Source of the DNA: Euglena gracilis
Taxonomy: Eukaryota > Euglenida > Euglenophyceae > Euglenales
Length of the DNA stretch: 64,000 bases
Assembly: GCA_039621445.1 (NCBI GenBank)
Contig: CP154956.1
Coordinates: 24,044,743-24,108,742, forward strand
Reading direction: 5' to 3'
The notes under the pieces were generated by a model, which worked only from the letters and a program-made list of their open reading frames with translations, had not been told where the DNA came from and searched no databases. The position numbers and the translations under genes were made by a program. Shown here piece after piece: positions 36,333-47,325 of this stretch (positions are counted from its first letter, which is position 1; each line of letters begins with the position of its first letter).

Positions 36333-36389
36333 ACAGCCATATTCGGACCCGCAGCCCTTTGGACCAGGTAGGTGCCTCTCAGTCCCGAC

Positions 36390-36797
36390 CAGGCATTTGC
36401 TTAAGGGATTGCAGTACCCCCCGGGGGGGGGGGCTGGACTGCAGCTAGTCCAAATTTGGCTGGTGGGTTTCTAGCAGACCCCCCCCCTCCGGGTCAACTA
36501 GCTAGCAGGGCTAGCTAGTAGAAAAAATTTTCTAGTGACCGGCACGAAGCGCCAATTTTTTTTGGGACCCCCCAAAATGGCCCAAAATGCCCGTTTTGGG
36601 GCATTTTTGGGAATTTTTGGAACAAAATCATCCAAAAAACTGTTAAAAACCTCATTTTTCCAGTCCGGGGGACCCCCGCCCCCCCCCACCCCCCCGGGGG
36701 GGGGGAGGCGGGTCTAGCTAATCCACTTTTTCCAGTGTCTAGCCGATTGGCTAGCCAGTACCCCCCCCCCCCCCGGGGGTCCTTAAGCAAATGCCTG
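36390..36797. mobile_element. Non-autonomous hAT-type miniature element, complete
   Basis: 17-bp perfect inverted ends CAGGCATTTGCTTAAGG (36390-36406) and its complement (36781-36797). The flanking 8-bp duplication GTCCCGAC occurs on both sides (36382-36389 and 36798-36805). An 8-bp duplication and CAG-starting ends are hAT hallmarks. The body is G/C-run rich with CTAGCTAG motifs and no ORF. Confidence 0.88.
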
Positions 36798-37374
36798 GTC
36801 CCGACCCATCACCACTGCCTTTCCCCACTGAATGTCCGACTCTGAGGCTAGCGAGGTGCACTGCAGTGCCCCATGTCTTTCGCAACCCCATTTTGTGTCA
36901 TCAAACCCTCATTCAGAGAACCGCCACCCATCTTGGTGGCACCATCTGGAAACCACTGGGGTGGGGGGATGCTCAATAGAGCTGAGAGTTGCCCCATATA
37001 GGGCCACACACCTGGGTTGGAGCATATACTCCTGCGACAAATCTTCATCAAACTTTCTCAAAGCACTAATCAATTCCTGGTATTCAATAAGTGTGTTGGT
37101 GCTTTGGAAAGTGAGCCCTTTGTGCCCCAGGGCACCTCAAACACACCGAACCACCTTTAGGGAGCTTAATTCCAATGTTTCAAGGTTGTAAAGATCAAAA
37201 ATTTTGCTGACCTCTGAAACTCACGTCTCAAATGACCTTAAACACCACAAACCCCATAAACATCATTTATGGACTGCTGGGACATTTGCCGAGACTGCTG
37301 AGATTTTTGCTCCATTTGAACGATTTCCCCTGGATTTGGTCGATGTGTCGGTGCAAGACTGGGGGGGGGGGGGT

Positions 37375-37880
37375 AGTGGGTAGTCGGCCGACTAGTCGGC
37401 CGACTACCCAATTGGTCGGCCGACTAGGCCTGGTCGGTAACTTGTCGGCGAGACGGGGGGGGGGGGTAGTGGGTAGTCGGCCGACTAGTCGGCTGACTAC
37501 CCACTCTAATGTACTAACGGGTCCAAACCGCCAATTTTTTGCCCCCCCCCCATCCCCCCATGAAGAAAATCCAATGCAAACTAGTCGGTGGCTAGTCGGC
37601 GGTCATAAAAATGGTCTGTGGAGGGCCGAAATCACCCGGAAATGGTCCGGATGGGTCCAAATAAGTGGCCTCCCGGACCCGGAAAAACTGTTTTTGAGCC
37701 GAAAACGAGCGTTTTTCGACCCGCCAGCGCCCCGTTTTGGGCCGCCAACCCATTCATTGACTTTGGGTCAAAACCGGGTCAAAAAAGTCGAAAAAATCGA
37801 AAATTTTTTTGCCCAAAACAATGTTTTTTTTGGCCTCCCGGACCCGGAAAAACTGTTTTTGACCCATATAAGGGGGTGTT
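37375..37880. repeat. Composite of palindrome and A-rich dispersed repeats
   Basis: 37404-37668 is closely matched by 39620-39875, including 'ggcctggtcggtaacttgtcgg', 'ctaatgtactaacgggtcc' and 'atggtccggatgggtccaaa'. It is followed by the ~135-bp A-rich repeat also seen at 24480-26540. Confidence 0.8.
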
Positions 37881-38410
37881 CTCCCCGTGACCCCCCGTGA
37901 CCCCCCCCCGTGACCCCCCCGTGACCCGAACAAGGACCCTTTTCGGCGAAATTTTGAGGGGAAAATTTTTGGCAGGGGATGCCTAATTTGATAAAATTCT
38001 CATGCAGATTCCTAATCTTGAGGTAAAAAATTTTCAAATTTTGGGCTTGGTGATTCCTAATTTGGTGTCAAAATCCTAATTTCAGGTGTGGGGATTCCTA
38101 ATTTCTGGAATTTTCCCCCCAAAATGCACGCTCGGTGATTCCTAATTTTGTCACCAAAAATGTGGTGTTCCCCCCGTGACCCCCCCCGTGACCCGAACCA
38201 CCCCCTAAGACCCCCCCCATATACCACCCCCCCCCTTTATTGTCCCCCCCCTTTATTGTCCCTGGGCCCCGGCCGACGGGGGGTTTTTTTGGCCCGGCCA
38301 ATGAAATTTCTTTGGTACCCCTTTATTGTCCCCCCCCCTTTATTGTCCGGTCGGGCCTCCCGGGGGCAGGTCGGTGGGACAATAAAGGGGGGGGGGTAAG
38401 ACCCCCCTCT

Positions 38411-38429
38411 GGCCGGCCGAAGGCCGGCC
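38411..38429. repeat. GGCCGGCC-GAA-GGCCGGCC hairpin
   Basis: 8-bp perfect GC arms around GAA at 38419-38421. It has the same apex trinucleotide as the 59-bp hairpins. Confidence 0.9.
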
Positions 38430-38456
38430 CTTTGGCCGGGACCGACCACCCCATAT

Positions 38457-39182
38457 CAGGGTTGGATGGTTAATCAAAAAACGGTTAATCGCTTGTGACC
38501 CCCCCCTAGGTAATCGATCGTTTGTGGGGGGGACAATTAACCACGGTTAATCGAAAAACGGTTAATCGCTTGTGGCCCCCCAGTTAATCGACTTTTTTTT
38601 TTGGCAGAAATCAAAGATGTCTTGGGTTTGGGAACATTTCTCCACCCTTTGGGGACTTAGACACTGGGTGGGGATGGAACCCGTTGTGTGGGTAATTGAA
38701 GTTCCCTTTTGGAACAGAGGCACTTTTCAACTGCAAAACCCAAACATAACCCTTTGGAGGAGGGGTGGTAATTGTCATCAGATAAAAGAAGCTGTGACCC
38801 CAGTAATTTGTGCAATCGTCTTAGTGCTTGCTCCGTTGATGCGCTCATGCTTGTGCAAATGAATTTACGCCAACTTGGCTATCTGACCCATTAGACAAGC
38901 GAGGAGATCCGTGTGGTTTTCATTTTTTTTGGTTTGTTTGGTTCATGATCCGTCCAATGAATGAGAGTCTGAGCTTTGGTTTGGGGATGATGTTTTCAGG
39001 CACCAATTTGGCAAGGTGTACAACACCACTCCAGGGTGGGGACACATTTTTTTGTGGTGGTTAATCGAAATTAATCGAGGGAAAGGCACAGTTAATCGAA
39101 AATTGGTTAATCGCTTGTTGACCCCCAGTTAACCATGGTTAATCGCTTGACCCCAATGATAACGGTTAATTGCCCAACCCTG
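38457..39182. mobile_element. Candidate non-autonomous hAT-like element (GGTTAATCG repeats)
   Basis: Ends CAGGGTTGG (38457) and CCAACCCTG (ending 39182) are inverted. Flanks CCCATAT are duplicated for 7 bp (8 bp with one mismatch). At least eight GGTTAATCG/CGATTAACC subterminal motifs lie within about 130 bp of each end, as expected for transposase-binding repeats. There is no coding frame. It sits in a C-run/ATATAAGA repeat. Confidence 0.75.
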
Positions 39183-40773
39183 CCCATATAAGACCCCCCC
39201 CATATAAGACCCCCCCTGGGATTTTGGCTCCCGAGGGGGGGTCTTATATGGGGGGGGCATGGTAGTCGGCCGACTACCCACTACCCCCCCCCCCCAGTCT
39301 GGCGTTTGGCACTCGATGTGTCCATCTCAGAGCTACTTAGAGGTGAGGTAGAGGTGGAGGTCCATGACATTCAGGTGGTGCATGGCGGTAGACTGGGGAG
39401 GTAGTGGGTAGTCGGCCGACAAGCCAATTTGGTACCATGCCCCCCCCATATAAGACCCCCCCCCCATATAAGACCCCCAGGCCAGCCCTTGGCCCGGACC
39501 GGCCCCCCCATATAAGACCCCCCCCCCCATATAAGACCCCCCCCTGGGATTTTGGCTCCCGAGGGGGGGTCTTATATGGGGGGGGGGGCATGGTAATTTG
39601 GTAGCCAATAACCCAATTTGGTAATTGGTCGGCCGACTAGGCCTGGTCGGTAACTTGTCGGTGAGACGGGGTGGGGGGGGGGTGGTTGGTAGTCGGCTTA
39701 CTAATCGGCCGACTACCCACTCTAATTTAATAACGGGTCCAAATCGCTGACTTTTAAGCCCCCCCTATGAAGAAAATCGAATGCAAACTAGTCGGTGGCT
39801 AGTCGGTGGTCATAAAAATGGTCTGCGGCGGGCCCAAATCACCCGGAAATGGTCCGGATGGGTCCAAATAAGTGTCTTACACCAAAATAAACACCTCCAG
39901 ATAACCCTTGATGGGGGTCCAGAGGGGTAAAAAACCGATGTTTGAAAATCCAAAATCCATGAAAATACTTTAGAAATGCAAGCATTCTGCATCACGAGAG
40001 GCAGAAAATTCCCCCCTCCACCCCCATCCGAGCCTCAAATAACAAAATCCCTTCTGTGTTGGTAACATACTCGGGGGCTAAGTCGTTTTTGTGGCTCACT
40101 TTGGCATAGGCGGGAGGGGGGGGGCTCCGCCCCCGCACCCCCCCTCAAATGACAAATTCCCTTCTATTGGGCCCGTCCCCCCCCCGCGTCCCCCCGCGTC
40201 CCCACCAAGTGGCTTGGTGGCCTTTTTTTGAAGAGGCTTTTCTGCAATGTCCCGTCACGCTTGCTGTGATGAAACAAAGAAGAGGGGAGAAGGAAGAAGA
40301 ACGGTAGTAGAAGTCAAAAAAATTTATCCTTGCCCCAACAAGAAACGGTAGTCATTCGCACCCTCACCCTTCGACTCTGCCATTTGGGGGGGTGGAGGTC
40401 GTATTGCGAACAAGTACCCCAAAAACCAGTTGGCCCGCTTGTGATGGGTGATGGCCGTGACCTTGCGTGTGTCCATTTGTTTCTTCCAATTTGTTCGGCA
40501 TGAATGCTGATCCTAGAATGTCCCCCGCAACCACTGCACACATTCCCCATTTGGTGTCCTCTCACCTGGAAATTCTGATCATGGTGTAGGGGGGTTGCTA
40601 TATCCTGGGGGGGGGGTAGTGGGCTTCAACCATGGTCAGCCCACGGTTGCTCTCGGTCGCTCTCGGTCGGGGGGGGGGGGGGTAGTGGGTGTGGACCGAG
40701 GTTTGGCTGAACTCGGTCGTGGGGGTCGACTTGAGGTGGGGCGACCATTGGTCGACCCCCACTCCATAACCGC
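39183..40773. other. No gene; dispersed repeats
   Basis: Holds ATATAAGA C-run repeats (39185-39260 and 39435-39590), the GTCGGCCGAC palindrome family (39260-39730), the copy of 37404-37668 at 39620-39875, a degenerate 79-bp satellite trace (40035-40100) and ~66-bp repeat units (40600-40765). A small inverted 'gggggctccgcccccg' lies at 40129. Confidence 0.5.
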
Positions 40774-41198
40774 CATAGCTGGCGTTTTTTTGTTTTTTTT
40801 TAAAAAAAAACGTTTTTTGTGTTTTTTATTAAAAAAAACGGGCAAAAAAAACGGCAAAAAAAACAAAGGGGAAAATGATGGTCCAAATTTTGCCCTTGAT
40901 CGCAAGGGTGAACCAATCTTAGCTCAAATGACTTGAAAACCAATAATTTTGGTTGTCTTCAACAAGAATGGTCAAAATAGGGCATTTTTCTGCCATTTTG
41001 GGATGTTTCAACTTGAAACGTCCCAAATTTGGTGTCTTTCTCTGACCGAGGATGGGCAAAAAAAGCTAAAATTAAAGGCAAAATTTTTTTTGCCCTGGAC
41101 CCTCAATGGCGTTTTTTTTGTTTTTTTTTTATAAAACATTTTTTTTTTTAAAAAAAGCGTGTTTTTTTGAATTCGTTTTAAACGAAGTGCCAGCTATG
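40774..41198. mobile_element. Non-autonomous element with 8-bp target duplication
   Basis: Ends CATAGCTGGC (40774) and GCCAGCTATG (ending 41198) are inverted. It splits a ~66-bp repeat unit at ATAACCGC|GACCCC, giving ATAACCGC on the left (40766-40773) and ATATCCGC on the right (41199-41206), an 8-bp duplication with one mismatch. The body is dominated by T-run and A-run blocks near both ends. No ORF is supported. Confidence 0.75.
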
Positions 41199-41717
41199 AT
41201 ATCCGCGACCCCCCCCCTTCCGAGGGGCGACCATGGTCGACCCCCCCACCCCATAACCGCGGCCCCCCCTTCCAAGGGGCGACCATGGTCGACCCCCGCA
41301 CCCGGGGGGTAGATCTGACCTGGGGGGGGGTTGTGGGCCGACCCTGGGGTCGGCCCACGGTCGCCAAAGGTCGCCATGGTCGCCAAAGGTCGTGGGTGGG
41401 TCGATGTCAAAAAATGCGCTCCAGGGCAAATTAGCGCAACATACACACAAAAGGAGTTGCACACACAAGGGATTTTGTTATTTTAGGGTCACCGAACAGT
41501 TTCCTACGGCGCTACAATGCAAAAAAGACTGAGTAGGAAATACCCATAGCGACCTTTGGCGACCTTTGGCGACCGTGGGCCGACCCTAGGGTCGGCCCAC
41601 AACCAGTGTGGTGCCAAAGTCTTTTTTACGGATAAAAGACAATTTCGACAATCCGACGCCGTCTTAAACGTCTTTTTCTGTCTTTTTCTTCGGGAAAAAA
41701 ACACGACAGTTTTAGAA

Positions 41718-41945
41718 AGTCACGGTGGGTAGCACAGCTTCACCCAGACCGTGCCCCGGGCCCAGGGTAACGTCTCTTTTGGCCCTCGCCACAAGGAGAA
41801 CCTCCTCATGACTCCCTGTGCCGCCACAGGTCGCGGGTTGCTATACTGAGGGGTTTACAAAGGGGTGTTCGGTGCCAGGGTGAGAGGTCAGTGGAAAATG
41901 AGCAAGGCTCATCTTCAATATATAAAGTGCCAGGGGGGGGGGGCG
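41718..41945. repeat. Dispersed repeat shared with 44145-44380
   Basis: Both copies carry 'acggtgggtag', 'ccgtgccccgggcccaggg', 'aacgtctcttttggccctcg', 'ccacaggtcgcgggttg', then 'gaggtcagtgg' and 'cttcaatatata'. The second copy begins about 30 bp upstream of the first codon of the hAT transposase fragment, so it may be its 5' terminal region. Confidence 0.75.
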
Positions 41946-42837
41946 TGTGTGTTTTGGTGTTGCCTTCTTTGGCGTCTCTTTGACAGTTTTAAACATTCGC
42001 GGCGATCGCGGATGAAAGGACTTCCTAATTGGGAGCAAAACTGGTGTGTTCTCCCCTTGAAACTCGTTGTTATTCTTTGTCTGGAACTCAGAATCCAACT
42101 ATTTGAAGGATAAGGAATATATTGATGCAGGATTTATTGAACGTCGAAGCAGGTATGCCCCCGTGAAGGTGACTTTTGAAGAATTGTTCTCCTGGTCTTT
42201 TCTGGTGCATCTAGACCACTTTCGAAAATTTGCCATTTTTTCCAAAATACGCTCCTTTGGGTGCCAATTTTGAGTGCCACCCTCTTGTGTGGCAGGTCTT
42301 CTATTGTGCGTTCTGTTTTTCTATCATTTTCTGGCGCACCAGATGGTTTTCTGGTGGTGTTTTACATGAAGGAACTTTTGCTTCAATTTTACAGAGAACA
42401 CTTGTTGCAGCTCTGTCTTTGACCTGTGTCTTGGGACTGTTTTCACCTGGCATTGTGTGCTTTTAATTTTAGGACATGTGGCTTCATTCTGGAATTTTGC
42501 CAGATTTGCCAATGCCAGATTTGCCAATGCCCCATTTGTCTGTCATCCATGCGTTTCATGTATGATTCTTCCACTCACAGGTTCTACGTGTAGAATGTGA
42601 AGTTCAGTCAAAGAAGTTACAAAAGAAGAATAAGAAGTGAAGGTATTGGCAGCTGTTGTCAGGGTCCTGTGGTGTTTTGCAGAAAAAAAACACAGGACTC
42701 TGTTGTTGTTAATTGCCCACTTTCTGTTTTGGTTTTCACCTTTACTTGTGTTTGCAGCCTTTGACTTCCCGAAATGTTCATCTGCCAAAAGGGTTTTCTT
42801 CTTGAAGTATGTTCTGAACCCCCCTACCCTCTATCCC
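41946..42837. other. No gene recognised
   Basis: Plus-strand frames are open in short blocks (for example 42067-42273 and 42230-42466) with T-rich composition. There are no splice-supported or domain-like features. 'tgccagatttgcca' is directly duplicated near 42495-42530. Confidence 0.4.
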
Positions 42838-43085
42838 ACGGCCGCCCCTTGGAAAGGGGGGGGGTCGTGGTTATGGATTGGGGGGTCGACCATGGTCACC
42901 CCCTCGGAAGGGGGGGTCGCGGTTTTGGCGTGGGAGGGTCGACCAGGTTCGCCCAGTCGGAAGGGGGTGGCGCGGTTATGGGTGGTGGGGGTCAGCCACG
43001 GTCGCCCCCTCGGAAGGGGGGTCGCGGTTACGGGGTTTGGGGGGGCTCCCGGATCTGGCCTGGGGGGGGGGGGTTGTGGGCAGTG
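42838..43085. repeat. Inverted copies of the ~66-bp GACCATGGTCGAC repeat
   Basis: Four diverged units in the opposite orientation to 35050-35330. They are followed by inverted 79-bp satellite units at 43405-43566, so the compound block at 35-36.3 kb recurs in reverse. Confidence 0.75.
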
Positions 43086-43404
43086 TGGGCCTCGTCTTTT
43101 ATCAGTCGTTTAAAACATCGTTTTAAATCAGTTTAAAACCGTCGTCGAAAATCAAAAAGACGGGTTTTCGACAGTATGGAAAAGACGTAGGGGGCTCGAC
43201 GTCGTGCCGGCTAAGGGAGGCCATCCCAGCGGTCGCCCTGGGAAGCTTGCTCCATAAACTTCCAGTGTTGAAACGACTGCGGCGCCGTCCGCGAGCTAAG
43301 TAAATTTTGTCTTCGTTGTTCGGCCAATGCAAACCAGTTTGAATTCCCAGTTTCTTCCGGGAAAAAATTTTTTTCTCCGAAAACACGGGACACAAAAACG
43401 GTTT

Positions 43405-43566
43405 GGTAGATCAAGGGATTTTGTTATTTTGGGGCCCTCGAACAGTTGAGCAACAAAAAAGGGATTTGCCCCCCAAAACGGTTTGGTAACACAAGGGATT
43501 TTGTTATTTTGGGGCCCTCGAACAGTTGAGCAACAAAACGGGATTTGCCCCCAAAAACGGTTTGGT
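43405..43566. repeat. Inverted 79-bp satellite, about 2 copies
   Basis: Reverse complement of the 35335-36332 unit. The unit edge (TTACCAAACCG on the minus strand) directly abuts hAT transposase codons at about 43567. Confidence 0.9.
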
Positions 43567-44115
43567 AACTGCTTGCGGCTGGGAACCTTGTACCCTGGAC
43601 GCAGCGTGTTCAGCAAGGTCACGAAGTTGGGGTTCTCCACTGCACGGAATGGTAGCCGACAGCAAACCACGAAGCGCGCCACCAGCAGGTCCAACTTCTG
43701 GAGGGTGCGGTTGTCTGTAATTATGGGCTATGGGCAGGTTGTGACAGAGAAAAAGACAAACAAAAACATGGTGCCCTGGCCGCAGGGTCTGTTGGCGGAA
43801 AACTTTCTTCGCTGGTGGTGGGGTACAATCGGCAGCATCGGCGTCGACCACTTCCAACGACATGGTGCCTGTGCCCTGGGAGCTGTTGCTGCCGCTGCTG
43901 CTTGCACTCGCACTTTCTCGGTCGGTGATCCGCACCGTCTCCAGCAGGCCCACAGCGATAAGGCCGGGACAGCTCTCGGCGTGCCGCCACAGTCGGCTGA
44001 CCACAGCACTCTGTTCTGCTCCGCATCCACGACAGGTGGCTTTTACGCGTCCCGCAGGGTCCATACTTCGTGTATAATAGTTCCATACTGTGTCCAGCCG
44101 CTGGCCGCCAGGCAT
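43562..44115 (-). pseudogene. hAT-family transposase, N-terminal fragment with BED zinc finger
   Basis: An ORF beginning at 44115 encodes a BED finger (WNYYTRSMDPAGRVKATCRGC, with RLWRHAESC completing C-x2-C...H-x4-C), then an acidic Ser-rich linker. After a probable intron ending TTACAG at 43715, a second frame gives LDLLVARFVVCCRLPFRAV and LLNTLRPGYKVPSRKQ, the hAT block just after the BED domain (PF..V....F..LL..L.P.Y..PSR). The frame then runs into 79-bp satellite units at about 43566, so the DDE catalytic core and C-terminal dimerisation region are missing. It is inactive as it stands. Autonomous relatives could have mobilised the hAT-like miniature elements nearby. Confidence 0.82.
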
Positions 44116-44144
44116 GGGGCACCTGAGTGAGAAAAGGACATGTT

Positions 44145-44380
44145 CTCCACGGTGGGTAGCTCTGCTTCACCCAATCCGTGCCCCGGGCCCAGGGAAACGT
44201 CTCTTTTGGCCCTCGCCACAAGAGGAACCCCCTTGCGACTCCCTGTGGCGCCACAGGTCGCGGGTTGTTTACACTGTGGGTGTAATGTACAACAGGGTGA
44301 AGAGTGATCTGTTCAGGGTGCGGAGGTCAGTGGTTAGAGGAAGATGAGCAAAGGTCACCTTCAATATATATTGGGCGGGG
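44145..44380. repeat. Dispersed repeat (second copy of 41718-41945)
   Basis: Same block order as the 41.7-kb copy, lying upstream (minus-strand sense) of the hAT transposase fragment. Confidence 0.75.
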
Positions 44381-44681
44381 AGGGGGGCGTTTGTACCTCC
44401 TTTGCCACTGGATGGCGTGTTTGTGTCGGGTTTTCGCCCTTCTTGCCGCTGGTTGGCATGTGTGCATCAGGACCCAGGGAGTGTCACCTTCGGCTTGGGC
44501 TTGGGCTTGGGCTGTTTTACTCCATGGGTTCATGGGTTGGGGTTGGCCTTGGTTTGGAGCAGATGGCTGGCGTTGGCGGCATATCAAGGAGAGGATATAG
44601 AGGAAAGGAGTATGAAGAGGGTAGGGTTTTCAAGTGGAGGGGGTGGGTTAACCAAGGTCAACTGGTGGTTTGCGAAGGTGT

Positions 44682-45960
44682 TTACTTGGAATACGGGAGG
44701 TGGCAACCGGCAGAGAGGTCTGTGTCATTTGACAGGTTGGTGTAGAAGCTCCAAACCAGTTGTTTAGAGATTTCTTTCGCCAGGGTGAGTGAGAGTCCTT
44801 GCCACACTTCTGCTTCGGTTTGGCGCTGAAGCCAACCCTCCCTTTGCCCTAACAAGGCTTTGAGGAGGGTGGACATCAGAGAACGACCTTGTTGTCCCAG
44901 GCCGCCAAAGCAGTCAAGCACAAACGGGGTAAGGCGCCAGCCTCGTCTCGAGCAAGTTGCGTCATATTTGCGGTGTTTGTCAGCTTCTTGTTTTTCTTGC
45001 CAAATCGGAAGTTGTGCGGCACGGCTCAGAGGGTTGCTTGGGGTCTGTGTGTGACGGATGGTGACGTCGATGGCAACCAGGCCCTCACTGTCAAGGCGAG
45101 GGATGAAGATATCACCAGGGCGGGAGTTGTCATCAGCCCGTTGTTCTTTTTTGGCTTGGAATCCGGCGCGTTGAGCCAAGGAGGTGAGGAAGTCTTGGAC
45201 CGCTGCATGTCGCTTGTACAGGTTGTTGAATTTGCAACATAGCAGGTGATGTCCAGAAACATCCAATGTTCCCTGGCACTTTGGGCAGAGTGTCTTTCCA
45301 GAAGAGGCTCCCTCTGTGAGCGTCATGCCAATGTTCCACCGCAAAAGGCATCGAAATTCAGCGGAAAGCAACAAAGTGCGGGTGCCCGTGCTTAGTGTGG
45401 CGGCCGCCCAAGCCATGGCATGAGGCTGGCATTGGCTGGCAAATCGGACTTGATCAGTAGCGGGCAGGGTTCTTGCTAGGTCTGTTTGCCGTGCCGTGGA
45501 GAACTGTCCATTCCACCACTTCTGGGAGGTGTGAGGGCTTTGCGCGTCTTTCAAGAGTGACAGGTCATCGACCCATTGCACAAGTGGGGCAACGTTGCCA
45601 AGGAGGGTTGATGCTTCTTGGAGGCATACCAAAGTGTCTGAGGGGACCCTGGGGAATGCCGAAGGAATGCCAAGGGTTTCGGGGCCCCGACGGATGTATT
45701 CCACAATGCCAGCAATCCGACCTGGTAAACGAATGTGTCCTGGATCAGAGATGCCGAGTCCACCGAGCCGGATGGGGAGGCAAACTTGTTCCCATTGTTC
45801 AGGTGAGCAAGGGCCGCCAACTATTCCTTCAAAGCAGTGTCGGAGGGTTGTACGAAAAGCTGCACATTCTGGGCGGCCTGTGGAAAGAGGTGTGGCACGA
45901 AGAAGGTCATTGACTTTGCATGATGTCAGGCAATATCGTAGGATGGTGAACTGCACCCCG
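44682..45960 (-). pseudogene. Non-LTR ORF, thumb, CCHC motif and RLE domain
   Basis: The minus frame is open over 46340-44682; the meaningful part starts near 45960. It carries the thumb signature LPIRLGGLGI, a C-x2-C-x8-H-x4-C finger in CPKCQGTLDVSGHHLLCC, and the endonuclease core RPGDIFI...LVAIDVTIRH with the PD..D pattern of PD-(D/E)xK nucleases. A C-terminal helical tail ends near 44682. The RLE nicks target DNA to prime reverse transcription in this family. It is joined to the RT only through a frameshift near 45920-45960. Confidence 0.8.
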
Positions 45961-47325
45961 TTTCCCAGCCTCCCTGGAGAGAGTGGACAGTGCTGAGTGG
46001 AGTTGCATGGGGGAACCCAAAAGGTGCCCATCGTCGAGGTACCAGCCTTGCCACTCCACAGAGGCGGACAAATCTTCGAGCATGTCTTGTAGACCCCATG
46101 CAAAGAGGGCGGGGCCACACGGATCCCCTTGCTGTGCTCCACGGGCAGATGGCAACATTGGTTTCCCACAGAACAGGCGAGAATGTTGGCCATAACAGCT
46201 CTCCAGCCATGGCAGGGCGGATGGGCATCTCCGGCGAACACTGTCGAGGGCTGAGGCACGAAACATGCTGTGTAAGTCTGTGGGTAGTTCAACTTGAAGC
46301 AAGCCCCACCGTTCTTCTTTCTTATTGTGTAGATCGTCAACCATCTGTTGCAGACCCATGGCTGTTAGGCTGCAAGCATTTCTGACTCCGACACCCGTTT
46401 GTAGGGGGCACAGGTCCTTAAGTGATTGGGTCACTGAAGGGTGGTGCATCAGCACTTTGGCCACCAATCGTCGTAGGCACTCACCAGCAGCGATTGGGCG
46501 GGTGCCATCAGCCGCTGGTTCACCACCATTCTGTGGGTTGGCGGCTGCCTTACGCGAGGGTGTGAGGGTTGCCGATGATAGAATCGGAGCCATGAGGGGG
46601 TGGACTCCTTTGGAGATGCAATCTGTGACAAATTTGTCCAAGCATTCAAGGAGATCCTCAGCTCGCGATCCTGGCAAGTCTGCAAGCATGCTCCGAAGGT
46701 GATCTGGGCGGAGCCCAGACGGCCCCGGAGCGGAGTCTTTTGGGAAGGTGCAGATGAGCTTCCGCAGAGCAAACGTTCGGTCCCGCAAGGTTTCCGGATC
46801 TCTCGCAAATTGCAATTGGTGAGACGGGTCCCACGTTCCAAAACCAGGGGGCTCTTCAAATGGGTGGAGGGCATGCAACCGAGCCATGACAGTAGGATCT
46901 GAGGAGTCCTGTACTCCGTCAGAAGTGAGAACACGACATGCCTTGGAGATGGCGCCATGCCCGACAAGAGTTTCGACCCGGTTGAGAAGGCGCTCCCTGT
47001 GGACACTTTCTTCATTTGAGGCTGCAAGACGAGTGCGAGCAGCTGGAGGAGGTAACTCCGGTAGTGCGGAATCTTCCCAACTGTCCTTCACGGGACGTTG
47101 GAGATACAGACGGGCACGCTCTGCAACCTTCCGACCAACGTGAGCCCAATGGGTCTTACCCCCTCTTTTCAAGGGGCAGAGGACAGCCTTCGGGAAGGCC
47201 CACAGGGATTGTAAGGTCAACCAACTTGGATTTGCATTGAAGTTCCGTAGCAATGTCACAAAAGTGCAAGTGACTTTGACAACTGCTCCGCGAGGAATGT
47301 GCACCAAGGTGGGCCGTGAGTCCAA
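45907..47325 (-). pseudogene. Non-LTR reverse transcriptase domain
   Basis: Motifs in order: APGPSGLRPDHL, TRPIAAGECLRRLVAKVLM, a motif-A region LLQVELPTDLHSMFRAS, motif B GAQQGDPCGPALFAWGL and motif C WYLDDGHLLG with both aspartates. At motif A the usual catalytic Asp is Glu and the nearby 'D..NAFN' pattern is lost, which together with flanking frameshifts suggests an inactive copy. The upstream part (47325 to about 46950) is the linker after the 2A-like N-terminus. Confidence 0.88.

Noticed and set aside
44682-45242. Plus-strand ORFs across the non-LTR element
   Set aside because: The RLE and RT motifs are on the minus strand; the plus frames carry none.
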